Notes: a model not told the origin generated them from the letters alone. A stretch of DNA of 64,000 bases from Trichomonas vaginalis G3 (GCF_026262505.1 NC_067203.1:2852001-2916000); one strand, 5' to 3'. Shown: positions 40,964 through 51,197, counted from the stretch's first letter. Numbers and translations are program-made.

Positions 40964-41611
40964 ATGTCATCGAAGCAAAAACGTTCACGAACAAATCTAA
41001 TGGCGAAACATTCACAAAAGGCACTTACAACGGTATTGAAGTCTTACGTAGAGACAAGGATGGTTATATAAATGCAACCAAATATGTGTCAGCAGTTTAG
41101 GAAGGACTTTAGAAGGTTGTTGGAAAATAAGTCCTGGGAAGAGTATTTTGAAGGCATTTTGTGAAGAATATACCAACCCGCGGAAAACAGCGGGTTGCTT
41201 TTTATACAAAATTCATGCAGGAATTCCTGATGAAATCAAACAGGTTAGAGGAATGTATGTAGACCCAAGACTTGTAAACTATATAGCAATGTGGGCTTCT
41301 CCAAATATTGCATAGCAGTTGGAAAAATTATGGACTCCATAGGCACAGAAAAGTTCATGAGAAATTAGATGAAGAAGAACTTGAAGATACAGTAGAGAAT
41401 GCAAACCTTTGTTCGAAGAAGAAGTTAGAAAAAATGCATGAAAAACAAATAGAACATGAACGTGAGATATGTTCTGGTTTATAGAGACTCTCCATACGAA
41501 CTAGACCAATGGGAACAAGAAGATTTAAAGAGAGAATTTAGAGAATATGAACTCGCTAAAGTAGCATTTGAAGTGCCAGAAAAGAAGTTAAAAGTTGGGG
41601 TCGTTTTGTAA
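40964..41611 (+). pseudogene. KilA-N protein, heavily frameshifted
   Basis: ATG 40964 then a frame change into AKTFTNKSNGETFTKGTYNG, IEVLRRDKDGYINATKYV, the N-terminal KilA-N block. Further pieces: SWEEYFEG, the loop TNPRKTAGC from hairpin 41175-41196 (AACCCGC...GCGGGTT), then GIPDEIKQVRGMYVDPRLVN, YIAMWASP, a helical tail and an end near KKLKVGVVL (41611). At least six indels in 650 bases. Lying in the low-quality flank of the gap, some breaks may be sequencing errors. Confidence 0.6.
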
Positions 41612-41791
41612 AAAAATATTGTGATAAATGAACCATTTTTTTCGACAAAAAATTAATTTAGGTAGATGGGAGATATAAACCGATTCTTAACCTCTTTTTC
41701 TACCCTCATGAATTTTCATGAATTTTCCCCGAAATAAAAAATAAAGTTGGTTTTTTTTAAAAAAATATTTTTTTTATTTTTAATGTAAAAC

Positions 41792-42336
41792 ATGTTAGCA
41801 ACAACAGCACCAAACTCGTTGTCATGAACCCAACTTCAATGTTAGTAAAGAGATGAAAAAGCTTCATTCCTTCTTCATATACTTTCGAAACAAAAAATCC
41901 AGAAGATAACGCGAGAACTTCTCCAAGGAGGATTTAGATTGCACTGCAAAAGATGAAACAGATGAAGATATCTTTATGAAATGCAGGATATTATTGACCA
42001 TTTACCCAATGCCTGAAATCCAACAACAAAAGCTTACTATTCCAGAATTCGAGAAATAGAAGTCAAAGCAACTGACTCAGTAGAAATAAAGAAGTTCATA
42101 CGAAAGGTTAACTATGAGTTTCTTGATTTCATTGCAACCACAAAAGTCATGGACAAAGATTGCGATATGGATAATAAGAACATCTCTGACATATACAAAT
42201 CCTGTGGGAGTTTAAGACCTACGACAACTTTGTTTCGTTAGTTGCTGAATGTGTATGGCAGATAAGAATAAAGATAGAAGAGGTAAGATATGAATGAACA
42301 GATAAAACCCGCAATGAGTAGAGAGCAATTTAGATC
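41792..42336 (+). pseudogene. Damaged copy of the 304/312-residue Maverick protein
   Basis: Starts MLATTAPNS at 41792 after TTTTTTTATTTTTAATGTAA and follows the Y gene (60899-61813) to about its middle (near residue 180), with ten or so single-base losses or gains. It then joins abruptly to PolB at 42337. In W the equivalent distance is over 4 kb with further genes, so this is a deletion or a misassembly. Confidence 0.6.
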
Positions 42337-44548
42337 TCACATATACGACTGACTTATATAAACAGAACCTTGCACCATTTAAAGATTTGACATATGCTCC
42401 AAAGTATTGTGTACAACTGAAGAAGAAAGCCGAGTCAAAAGAAGTAAATAAAAATAAGTGCAAGTTCATTCCTGAGCACGTTTTCTTTGCTGACTTTGAG
42501 TGTAGTACCGATGGCTTTCATAAAGCTTTTAACATATGTTACGACAGTGAAGATGGTTCAGTGAGTGAAAGCATTTGGGGTCAGAACTGTGCAACAGAAT
42601 TTTTGGAACGACTTCCTGACAAGAGTTTAATATATTTCCATAACCTCAGTTATGATATAAACTTCATCTTAAGACACATGACAGAAGTGAAAGGAACTCC
42701 CATCATTAAAGGTTCACGAACAATGCAAATAACTGGCTTATATAAAGGAAGGGCAATTATTATAAAAGACTCTTACAGTGTTATAAATAAGAAGCTTAAA
42801 CTATTTCCTGCTATGTTTAACTTACAAACAGGACCGAAAGAAGTATTTCCATATAACTACTACAGCAGTGTTTTGTTAGCAAATGACAACAGAACTGGTG
42901 TCATTTCTGAAGCATGTAAGTTTATCCGGGATGCAGATACATTCATGAAAAACATAGATTCCATCAAAGGTTGCAGAATAGATGAGAACCACTTCGACTT
43001 AGAAAAGTATAGCACATTTTATTGCAAACAAGATGTAAGAATTTTAAGAGAAGGTTTTGTTAAGTTCCGCAATGACATATTGAAAGAATTTGATTTAAAC
43101 GTTTATGACTACGTTAGTATTTGTTCAATTGCTAACAAATTATTTGAGAACAGAGTGTACTTCCCGAATGGAAATTTATATGACCTCTCAAATAAACCAA
43201 GAGAATTTATTTCGAGATGCATTCAAGGTGGAAGATGTATGCTGTCAGATAACATTAAACAAAAGAGCGAAAAGAAACTCATTGCTGACTTCGACGCTGT
43301 TTCATTATATCCATCAGCTATAGCAAGACTTTATACTTTAGAAGGAATTCCAAAGTATTGAAGGATGAGATGTTAAGCACAGAGTATCTCATGAGACATT
43401 TATTCGATGATGACCAAAAGGAACCCATTGGTGAAAAGTTTATGTCTGGCTTCTTTGTTCTCATTAAGATAACAGAGATTGGAATACATAGACACTTTCC
43501 TTTAATAGTTTGTGACCCTGAACTAAATCCAGAACTTAACGTTCCCAGAAGTTCAAACACTTGCTGTTTAATGTATGTTGACCATATAACATTACAAGAC
43601 CTCATAAAATATCAAGGTGTCAAATGTGAAGTGTTGCAAGGATACTATTACGATGGAAACAGAGATATTAGAATAAGAGATGAAGTAAAGAAGTTGTTTG
43701 AGTTAAGGTTAAAGTATAAGAAAGAAGGAAATCCTTTGCAAGAAAATATAAAGCTCATTCTGAACAGTATTTATGGCAAAACTATTCTATCTCCTATTGA
43801 GTCAAAAATAACCATAGTAAATGACAAAGATGCTATAAGATATGCCATCAGAAACTACAACCATATAGTGAAGTTCGAAGGTTTGGATGGTTCAGATAAA
43901 ACTATTTTCAAGCTAACGAAAAGCATTTGCAGACACTTTAACTTCTGTCCACTTGGTGTTAATATTCTATCTATGTCGAAGAGAATAATGTGTGAAGTAT
44001 TCTGTACTGCTGAGGACTTAGGAATGGACATCTTTTATAGCGACACCGACAGTATGCATCTCTACAATGAAGATATCCCTCGTTTAGCTGAAGAGTTTGA
44101 GAAACGTTATGGAAGAGTTCTCATTGGTAAAAACCTTGGTCAATTTCATAGCGACTTTGCAGAAATAACACCTGGAAAACAAAGTTTAGCATACAAGTCA
44201 ATATTTTGTGGAAAGAAGACTTACATAGACTTACTCACGAATGATTTAAATGAAGTTGCATTTCACTGCAGAATGAAAGGCGTGAAGCAAGATGTTATTG
44301 CTTTAACCGCTAATGAAATGTTTCCTGACTCTGTTCAGTGTTTCTATGATGAAGATAAAGGTTTAATGGTTCCGCAAGGAACATATGACAAAGACTCTGA
44401 GTTCAGTTTAATGAAACTTTACAAAGCACTTTATGACGGTCAAGAGATTGGATTTGACTTATGTAAGTCTGCTACACCTGCATTTGAAGAGAAGTTTAAC
44501 TTTTCTATTCAGACTAAGACTTCATTCATAAGAAAGCTTAAGTTCTGA
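42337..44548 (+). pseudogene. PolB (X), N-terminally truncated with one frameshift
   Basis: Identity with the W polymerase starts at CACATATACGACTGAC (42337) and runs to the stop at 44548, covering all exonuclease and polymerase motifs (ADFECST, FHNLSYDINF, FYCKQDV, DFDAVSLYPSAI, LNSIYGKT, YSDTDS). A one-base loss near 43356 splits the frame. Differs from W near the C-terminus (SATPAFEEKFNFSIQTKTSF versus SSSPCFAEKFNFSITTKTSF). Together with the missing 5' third it is not functional as assembled. Confidence 0.8.
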
Positions 44549-44619
44549 GGTCATTTATTTTTGTCAGCAATGAGGTCATTTATTTTTGTCAGCAATGAGG
44601 TCATTCGTGATAAAAATAA

Positions 44620-44643
44620 AACTAGCGGCAAGGGCGAAGCCCA
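44620..44643 (+). repeat. Double-hairpin insertion, 24 bp, X copy
   Basis: Between GTGATAAAAATAA and TGTGGTCATTTAC. W at the same place (39033-39058) reads GTGATAAAAATAA-TGAGGTCATTTAC with nothing inserted. Contains CTAGCGGC (first stem partly lost) and GGGC-GAA-GCCC, A. Confidence 0.85.
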
Positions 44644-44652
44644 TGTGGTCAT

Positions 44653-45510
44653 TTACAATACTGCGATGGTAGAGTTTAAGAGTTGTGCTTCAATGTAGAG
44701 ACAGTCCTTATGGTCTGGAGGTAAGAACACTGGGCAGTTATGGTCATGAGTGGAGAACATGTCTATCCAAAACTCACGATTGAAGCCAGTTAATTTATAG
44801 TATTTAGGGTTAGGAAGTGGTGAAGTTCTTGTATGACCAATGAACTCATTTTCAACTCCCTTACTTAAGTTTGAATATAATATAGCTTGCTTTCTATCCC
44901 AAATGCCAGGTGTTACAATCTTTGAAAATTCATTTTTCCTCGGAAGCATTGCATCATAATTGAAAACATTCTTGAAATCATCACTTGGTTCAGAGATTTG
45001 AAATCTTATACGTAATGGATTTTCTTTCTCTTTAGCGACTTCATTGAATGGTGAGAATATAACAAACTGACAGTCATGAGTTCCATCTTCATTTTCATTA
45101 AATTCATAATGAAAGTCTATAAGTTGTGGCTGACTACCTTCTTCTTTCAGTTGTGCAAGAAACTCACGTAAAGGCTGTAAAGTTTGTACTTCAATATTGA
45201 ACTTTTTCTCGAACATCTCATTAAATGAAATCATACATTGCAACAATGTTGTATCGTCTTTAAAGTATTTGTATATGTGAATGTTTTGGGCGCTTAAAGA
45301 CTGTTCGTCATTTTCTATCTCGACTTGAAGTATAAAGTCAACCTTTCTGAAAGCACGTGTTATATACATAGATGTTATGCCAATGTACTTCTCTTCATTT
45401 ATGTTCACAATCCAGTCTGTTGGAAACTTAAACGTTACTCTGTTCCCCTTTATTTTGACGTCAGGGTTTTCACTACTGAACGCAACAGATAAAGGTATTT
45501 GTCTATACAT
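44653..45510 (-). CDS. Probable virion structural protein, 285 residues
   Basis: Intact; ATG 45510. Beta-rich throughout: MYRQIPLSVAFSSENPDVKI, TDWIVNINEEKYIGITSMYI, then ILYSNLSKGVENEFIGHTRT followed by SPLPNPKYYKLTG. The last block resembles the (Y/H)SNLV...VG...LLR signature of Polinton accessory structural proteins (PY-like). It converges on PolB and is divergent from the small basic/acidic gene at 45807. Copies: W (truncated) and Y (one frameshift). Exact virion role is inferred. Confidence 0.55.
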   Translation of the reverse strand: MYRQIPLSVAFSSENPDVKIKGNRVTFKFPTDWIVNINEEKYIGITSMYITRAFRKVDFILQVEIENDEQSLSAQNIHIYKYFKDDTTLLQCMISFNEMFEKKFNIEVQTLQPLREFLAQLKEEGSQPQLIDFHYEFNENEDGTHDCQFVIFSPFNEVAKEKENPLRIRFQISEPSDDFKNVFNYDAMLPRKNEFSKIVTPGIWDRKQAILYSNLSKGVENEFIGHTRTSPLPNPKYYKLTGFNREFWIDMFSTHDHNCPVFLPPDHKDCLYIEAQLLNSTIAVL

Positions 45511-45534
45511 TTAATTCGGATAAAAATAAACCAT

Positions 45535-45807
45535 TTACTCTTTCTTCACTTCAGCTTCTTTAGCTTTTTGTTCTTCCTTTGCTTTTGCTTCTTCTCTAGC
45601 TTTCTTCGCCAGCAAACGTGGGTTCTTTTGTCTTCCAGCAGCTAATGCAGCTAGTTGTTTTTCACTAAGTTTTCTCTTTGGTCTCTCTGGCTTTTGTTCT
45701 TGTTTTTGTTCCTTCAGTTCGGATAAAATTTGCTCGCGAATTTCTTTCTTCAATGCTTCAACATCTATGACCCCTTGGGTCTTGTCCGTAGGGCTTGTCT
45801 GAGTCAT
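45535..45807 (-). CDS. Small highly charged helical protein, 90 residues
   Basis: The ATG at 45807 (MTQTSPTDKTQGVIDVEALK) is chosen; upstream in-frame codons overlap the leader shared with the divergent gene. Lys/Glu/Ala-rich helix throughout (RPKRKLSEKQLAALAAGRQK, AKKAREEA). The Y copy lacks one AKEEQ-type repeat. GACCC-AAG-GGGTC at the start codes for TQGV and is palindromic. Looks like a small nucleic-acid-binding or core protein; not recognised. Confidence 0.55.
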   Translation of the reverse strand: MTQTSPTDKTQGVIDVEALKKEIREQILSELKEQKQEQKPERPKRKLSEKQLAALAAGRQKNPRLLAKKAREEAKAKEEQKAKEAEVKKE

Positions 45808-45852
45808 TTGACTGCAGATAAAAAACAAAATTAAAACTTTAACCGATGTAAA

Positions 45853-46287
45853 ATGAGCTTGTCAAAATCAGAGCGAGAGTCTATTATATTAAATGACGCA
45901 AGAGGAATACAACATCCTTTCTATTACGTAAGTCAGAGTAAAGATGGTAAAATATATGTAAGAAAAAGAAAGGTTCCATTAGCGAATGCAGAAAGCGACA
46001 ACATTAAGGTGTATGGCAAGGGTGAAGTCCACGAAGCCCATATAAAACCTTCTATTCAAACTGAAAAGTCAATAGAACCAGAAGAAAAGAAGCCAGATGT
46101 CTTTCAATAACGAACCAAGAGCTTATTGCAAAGTTCGTGAATTTCATTGAAAAACAAACCGAGTCAAAGAACCCTGACCCACCAGTGAAAGAAGTTGAGA
46201 CAAAAGAGAATGTACAGTTCATTGAAAATGTCAAGAAACAACTTCCACCACGAATGCCAAGAAGAAGAGTGAGAATAATGAAGTAAA
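45853..46287 (+). pseudogene. Small basic protein, one frameshift (X copy)
   Basis: ATG 45853 (MSLSKSERESIILNDARGIQ). The frame stops at 46110; Y shows the continuation SITNQELIAKFVNFIEKQTE...PRRRVRIMK, here in another frame to 46287. X has lost one T of a TT at about 46099. The segment YGKGEVHEAHIK is encoded by a degenerate relative of the double-hairpin element. C-terminus Arg-rich. It sits between the charged protein and the capsid gene. Function unknown. Confidence 0.55.
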
Positions 46288-46313
46288 TAGATATTTTTAT
46301 CTGAAGTAAATAC

Positions 46314-47889
46314 ATGCAGAACGAACAGCTAAACGAATTTACTCCAGCAGAGCATATTCATCAGATTCGCTCATATTTCGATATCATAGACAATGCAGTT
46401 CAAATTGGTGACACTAATAGAAAATATTCTGACGCAAAGATTCCATCACAACCTGGAACTGCTAAAGATAACACATGGGTAACATTCAATCTCTCACCTC
46501 CTGGTGAAAATATGTTGGACCTTTACAATACATTCATTACGTATAAAATGGAAGGTCAATTTATTGTAGATAAAGAAATTGGTTCAGGTTCCAATAAAAC
46601 AAACCCACCAGGATTTTGGATTGGTTTCGATGACGCTTTCTATGCAGTTGCTGGATATCAAATCCTTGCAAATGGTCGTATCGTATATTCTCAAGACAAC
46701 GCAAGAGAAGAAGCATATATAACTTCAAACTCACAAACTACCGAACAAATAAAGAAAGTAGATGTTTTCTCAAAGACTCGACATGAAGATGTATGGAGTC
46801 ATTCGGGAACATGCAGAACAGGACAAATTGTTAGTGGTCCAATTACAGCAGGAAAATCATTTGATTTTAAGCTTCGTTTAAGAATTCCTGTTAGAAGATT
46901 CCTTCCATTAGAAGCTATTCGATTTATTCCAGCTTTTGCAGGAAACATTCAGCTTAAAGTAAAGTTCAGTAGCGACGCCTTACAATGCACATCTATATCT
47001 GTAAATGATATCATTGCTTTCAATCCAACTCTTAAAGTTGCATTTGCTTCAGATTCAAATCCACCGACAAATAAATTTGTTCCATGGAATGAACCATTCA
47101 CTATGATAACGAAGGCAGTAGAAGCTAGTGGAACAGTTACTATTACAACTGTAACCCAGCAACTATTTCGAACAAAGATGGATTTTAATGAATGTTTCAT
47201 TCATCCAAAGTCATTCTCTTTAGACCCTAACATTTATACAGAACTTGTAGAACATTATACAAACGAGGCTTTATGTTTTCCTGTTAAAGTTATGGATTGG
47301 ATTCCTATGGACGGTTCATTCTCAAAGAATACAGATAGTTCAAGTGCAACATTTACAGCAGCTTATACGCCTATTAATGTTAAAAGTATTTGGGCACTAT
47401 TTAGAAAGAAAGACAACTATTATGTTAATTTTGAGAACCCTAAGTTTAAATATCTTCAGCTTTCCATGGGAGCTTATGGAAATATGCCTGCAGAACCTGA
47501 AAAATCATATGGACCTGTATTTTATGAAATGGTTGCGAACGCTTGCAATACAAACAATGATATGATTGGATTTAATGAAGATGTTATGAGGTCATTGGTG
47601 GATGATGGTAGTGTGGAACATAAATGGGATAGCTATGACAACACACATTTCTTATGTGGTTTTCCAACAGAAGTGGACTTTTGCTTCCAGCAAGGTCAAA
47701 CATCTACTGCTCCAATAACATACAAATTGTCTGTTAAAGGACCTATTGAACTAGCAACTGAAAACGTACCAAAGCCACTTATTGGATTTATGAGGGATTG
47801 TTGCTTTGCCATTCAGGTAAGACAGTCAGGCATCCCATAATAATAAGATTAGATGACTATAACTTAGCACGGACGACAGTGAGGAATAA
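46314..47889 (+). pseudogene. Major capsid protein (X), frameshift in the last 20 codons
   Basis: 508 open codons from ATG 46314, against about 524 in the full gene. Double jelly-roll landmarks: PPGENMLDLYNTFITYKMEG, GFWIGFDDAFYAVAGYQILA, FDFKLRLRIPVRRFLPLEAI, FIPAFAGNIQLKVKFSS, ESFSLDP-like FSLDPNIYTELVEHYTNEAL, VFYEMVANACNTNNDM, and CCFAIQVRQSGIP. The Y sequence shows the tail continues IIKLDDYNLATDDSEE; X lost one C at about 47838 and another base near 47870, giving an early stop at 47840. With only the tail altered, the product might still fold. Main shell component of the Maverick particle. Confidence 0.8.
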
Positions 47890-47919
47890 AGGATGAACGT
47901 TTATTTTTAAAGCTTATAA

Positions 47920-48360
47920 ATGAGTTCTTCATCAAGCTCTCGCGAACCTTCACCATCTATGAAACAAACTTTACCAAACGATTATGGAGCACCTATTGAA
48001 TATTTCTTACGAGCTGCACAATGGCAAAGAGCAGTCTCACCAAGGTTAGGTGTTCCACCAGCTCCTGTCAAAAATAGCATTTGGTCAAGTCCTTATATAA
48101 AATATGGTCTCCCACTAGGTTTGCTAGCTACAGCAGGAGCAGTTATGATGTTGAAAAGAAATAAAGCAAATGTTGTAAATAATACTGAAGTAGCTGAAGT
48201 TAAACAAACTCCAACGCCTTCACAAGCAAAACCTTCAATGACTCCTGAACCTATGGAAGTACAAACTCCTGTTCAAAAGTCAACTCCTAAACCGACTCCA
48301 ACATTTAAACCAGAACCTACTCCTCAAATAAATCATAAAACTCCTGCGTTTCCTTACTGA
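47920..48360 (+). CDS. Pro-rich single-pass membrane protein, 146 residues
   Basis: ATG 47920 follows TTTATTTTTAAAGCTTATAA. N-terminus Ser-rich (MSSSSSSREPSPSMKQTLPN), then a conserved segment, then one membrane span (YIKYGLPLGLLATAGAVMML, about residues 46-65), a basic stop (KRNKAN) and a long Pro/Thr/Lys-rich tail (KPTPTFKPEPTPQINHKTPA). Y has a 10-residue longer tail (156). Adjacent to the capsid gene in X, Y and the Z fragment, so probably an inner or accessory virion membrane protein. Confidence 0.6.
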   Translation: MSSSSSSREPSPSMKQTLPNDYGAPIEYFLRAAQWQRAVSPRLGVPPAPVKNSIWSSPYIKYGLPLGLLATAGAVMMLKRNKANVVNNTEVAEVKQTPTPSQAKPSMTPEPMEVQTPVQKSTPKPTPTFKPEPTPQINHKTPAFPY

Positions 48361-48408
48361 AAAAATAACGTTATTTTTATTTAATATTAAAATTTTTATT
48401 TGATTGAA

Positions 48409-48645
48409 ATGACAAATAAAGTCACTGAAGCAATGAAACAAAAGTTTTTGGTAGAATACATTAAATCAGGAACTATTCCAGAAGGTTTTTACATTCATAC
48501 TATGAAGGATGGTAGAGTTCAGTTTAGAAAGATAAAGCAACCATTAGATAAAGAAGGAATTTTGAGAAAGATTAAACTTCATGAGGACAACATTGCTGAA
48601 CTTAAGAAGAAGTTAGAAGAGTTGGAGAAAGGAAGAGAGTTATAA
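48409..48645 (+). CDS. Small protein with coiled-coil end, 78 residues
   Basis: ATG 48409 follows TTTTTATTTGATTGAA. Sequence MTNKVTEAMKQKFLVEYIKS, a middle with GFYIHTMKDGRVQFRKIKQP, and a heptad-like end (IAELKKKLEELEKGREL). Identical in Y. The last codons overlap the inner edge of the TIR. The YIHTMKDGRVQFRK strand is similar in style to FYYVSQSKDGKIYVRKRK of the 45853 gene, so the two may be paralogues. Function unknown. Confidence 0.6.
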   Translation: MTNKVTEAMKQKFLVEYIKSGTIPEGFYIHTMKDGRVQFRKIKQPLDKEGILRKIKLHEDNIAELKKKLEELEKGREL

Positions 48646-49319
48646 AGCAATGAATTCAACAGGGTGAAAAAACAGGTGAAAAAAGAGGTGAGATCTCACC
48701 ACTTCACCTAAATTTATTTTTGTGCTATGTTTTCATACGTGTGAGGGTGGTGATATCATTAATTTTTAAGTTTATTTTTATATAAATGACGAAAACTATT
48801 GAGATAACAAACTACAACGGTCATGAGTTCAAGAATTTGTTCTTCGTTCCTCGTGAAAATACATTCTATCAGATACGAGGGAGAAAGGGTAAAGTTAGTT
48901 TGAGCGTTTATGAAGGAATGAAGAATGGAAAGTTTATACAAGCATACGATACAAACGGTAAACGTGTTTCATTAGCTTTGTCAAAACTTACTAACATTTA
49001 TTTTGACAGTGATTTTGACCTATATGAAGAAGAAAGTGAGTCAGAAGATTATGAGCTGTTATGTGAAGCACAGCAATGGGAGGAGTTGCAATACTTTTGT
49101 AAGTGAGAACGTTTATTTTTACATTAATGAAGTCGTTTGTGAAAACGTTTATTTTTTCATTAGTGAGGTGAAGTGGTTGGCGGCTTTATAAATATTTAAG
49201 GTTAAGTTAGTGTTGTCGTTTGTGTTGTAAAATATATGTTAATGGTTTTGTAAATATTTAAGGTTAAGTGGTGTACGGAGGCGCGCAGTGCCTCAGTACA
49301 CGACTTATGTATACTAACT
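48629..49319. repeat. Right terminal inverted repeat of Maverick X
   Basis: Pairs with W left TIR and Y left TIR. Contains the AGATCT palindrome (about 48661-48725), the TIR gene, two direct copies of AAATATTTAAGGTTAAG and, near the tip, a long GC-rich hairpin (GTGTAC, GAGGC ... GCCTC, GTACAC at about 49271-49301). Ends ATACTAACT. Confidence 0.85.
48786..49106 (+). CDS. TIR-encoded small protein, 106 residues
   Basis: Same gene as 22418-22744 (W) and 49980-50300 (Y); ATG after TTTATTTTTATATAA. Compared with W, differences cluster in the middle (YEGMKNGKFIQAYD versus YDNKHNGRYIKAID) and the acidic tail. X and Y copies are identical at protein level. Transcribed toward the element end. Confidence 0.7.
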   Translation: MTKTIEITNYNGHEFKNLFFVPRENTFYQIRGRKGKVSLSVYEGMKNGKFIQAYDTNGKRVSLALSKLTNIYFDSDFDLYEEESESEDYELLCEAQQWEELQYFCK

Positions 49320-49776
49320 AAGGTGTTGGAGTTTGTTTAACTTCAGCTACTTCAGTATTATTTACAACATTTGCTTTATTTCTTTTCAACATCATAACTG
49401 CTCCTGCTGTAGCTAGCAAACCTAGTGGGAGACCATATTTTATATAAGGACTTGACCAAATGCTATTTTTGACAGGAGCTGGTGGAACACCTAACCTTGG
49501 TGAGACTGCTCTTTGCCATTGTGCAGCTCGTAAGAAATATTCAATAGGTGCGCCATAATCGTTTGGTAAAGTTTGTTTCATAGATGGTGAAGGTTCACGA
49601 GAGCTTGATGAAGAACTCATTTATAAGCTTTAAAAATAAACGTTCATCCTTTATTCCTCACTGTCGTCCGTAGCTAAGTTATAGTCATCTAATTTTATTA
49701 TGGGGATGCCTGACTGTCTTACCTGAATGGCAAAGCAACAATCCCTCATAAATCCAATAAGTGGCTTTGGTACGTT
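49320..49776 (-). pseudogene. 457-bp fragment of a third Maverick (Z): Pro-rich protein start and capsid end
   Basis: Homologous to 50893-51352 of Y on the same strand. Contains the first 100 codons of the Pro-rich membrane protein (49620 down to 49320, cut at ...VKQTPTP) and the last ~35 capsid codons (about 49653-49776, cut at VPKPLIGF side). Both cuts are exact Maverick tips: X ends at 49319 and Y begins at 49777. It is the target DNA of two separate insertions. Confidence 0.8.
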
Positions 49777-50458
49777 AGTTAGTATGGGTTAGTCGTGTAC
49801 TGAGGCACTGCGCGCCTCCGTATACCACTTAACCTTAAATATTTACAAAACCATTAACGTATATTTTACAACACAAACGACAACACTAACTTAACATTAA
49901 ATATTTACAAAGCCGCCAACCACTTCACTTCACTAACGTTTTCACAAACGACTTCACTAATGTAAAAAAATAAACGTTCTCACTTACAAAAGTATTGCAG
50001 CTCCTCCCATTGCTGTGCTTCACATAACAGCTCATAATCTTCTGACTCACTTTCTTCTTCATATAGGTCAAAGTCACTGTCAAAATAAATGTTAGTAAGT
50101 TTTGACAAAGCTAATGAAACACGTTTACCGTTTGTATCGTATGCTTGTATAAACTTTCCATTCTTCATTCCTTCATAAACGCTCAAACTAACTTTACCCT
50201 TTCTCCCTCGTATCTGATAGAATGTATTTTCACGAGGAACGAAGAACAAATTCTTGAACTCATGACCGTTGTAGTTTGTTATCTCAATAGTTTTCGTCAT
50301 TTATATAAAAATAAACTTAAAAATTAATGATATCACCACCCTCACACGTATGAAAACATAGCACAAAAAATAAATTTAGGGTAGAAGGTTAGATCTAACC
50401 CGATATCTAACCTCTTTTTTCACCCTGTTGAATTCATTGCTTTATAACTCTCTTCCTT
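49777..50458. repeat. Terminal inverted repeat of Maverick Y
   Basis: Near-identical inverted copy of 48629-49319. The AGATCT palindrome (about 50366-50425) is of the GGGTAGAAGGTTAG type on its left arm but keeps the CACCCTG right flank of the X/W type, a mosaic. Confidence 0.85.
49980..50300 (-). CDS. TIR-encoded small protein, 106 residues (Y)
   Basis: Protein identical to the X copy at 48786-49106. Start motif TTTATTTTTATATAA before the ATG at 50300. Confidence 0.7.
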   Translation of the reverse strand: MTKTIEITNYNGHEFKNLFFVPRENTFYQIRGRKGKVSLSVYEGMKNGKFIQAYDTNGKRVSLALSKLTNIYFDSDFDLYEEESESEDYELLCEAQQWEELQYFCK

Positions 50459-50678
50459 TCTCCAACTCTTCTAACTTCTTCTTAAGTTCAGCAATGTTGT
50501 CCTCATGAAGTTTAATCTTTCTCAAAATTCCTTCTTTATCTAATGGTTGCTTTATCTTTCTAAACTGAACTCTACCATCCTTCATAGTATGAATGTAAAA
50601 ACCTTCTGGAATAGTTCCTGATTTAATGTATTCTACCAAAAACTTTTGTTTCATTGCTTCAGTGACTTTATTTGTCAT
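50442..50678 (-). CDS. Small protein with coiled-coil end, 78 residues (Y)
   Basis: Identical to the X protein at 48409-48645. The ATG at 50678 follows AATTTTTATTTGATTGAA. It lies between the TIR gene and the Pro-rich membrane gene. Confidence 0.6.
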   Translation of the reverse strand: MTNKVTEAMKQKFLVEYIKSGTIPEGFYIHTMKDGRVQFRKIKQPLDKEGILRKIKLHEDNIAELKKKLEELEKGREL

Positions 50679-50726
50679 TTCAATCAAATAAAAATTTTAA
50701 TATTAAATAAAAATAACGTTATTTTT

Positions 50727-51197
50727 TCAGTAAGGAAACGCAGGAGTTTTACGATTTATTTGAGGAGTAGGTTCTGGTTTAAATGTTGGAGTCGGTTTAG
50801 GAGTTGACTTTTGAACAGGAGTTTGTACTTCCATAGGTTCAGGAGTCATTGAAGGTTTTGTTTGTGAAGGCGTTGGTTTTGACGTTGGTTTTGGCGAAGG
50901 TGTTGGAGTTTGTTTAACTTCAGCTACTTCAGTATTATTTACAACATTTGCTTTATTTCTTTTCAACATCATAACTGCTCCTGCTGTAGCTAGCAAACCT
51001 AGTGGGAGACCATATTTTATATAAGGACTTGACCAAATGCTATTTTTGACAGGAGCTGGTGGAACACCTAACCTTGGTGAGACTGCTCTTTGCCATTGTG
51101 CAGCTCGTAAGAAATATTCAATAGGTGCGCCATAATCGTTTGGTAAAGTTTGTTTCATAGATGGTGAAGGTTCGCGAGAGCTTGATGAAGAACTCAT
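50727..51197 (-). CDS. Pro-rich single-pass membrane protein, 156 residues (Y)
   Basis: As 47920-48360 but with an extra SPKPTSKPTPSQ-type repeat in the Pro-rich tail. Same N-terminus and membrane span. Intact. The site corresponding to the X insertion in Z falls at its codon ~100 (ACACCTTCGCC). Confidence 0.6.
   Translation of the reverse strand: MSSSSSSREPSPSMKQTLPNDYGAPIEYFLRAAQWQRAVSPRLGVPPAPVKNSIWSSPYIKYGLPLGLLATAGAVMMLKRNKANVVNNTEVAEVKQTPTPSPKPTSKPTPSQTKPSMTPEPMEVQTPVQKSTPKPTPTFKPEPTPQINRKTPAFPY

Larger units (their letters stand above)
42337..49319 (+). mobile_element. Maverick X, right part with terminus
   Basis: Carries PolB to TIR: PolB, 285-residue structural protein, two small proteins, capsid, Pro-rich membrane protein, 78-residue protein, TIR gene. 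It ends at ...ATACTAACT, the complement of 5'-AGTTAGTAT. Its left part is lost in the gap region; 40342-42336 may belong to it. Confidence 0.85.
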
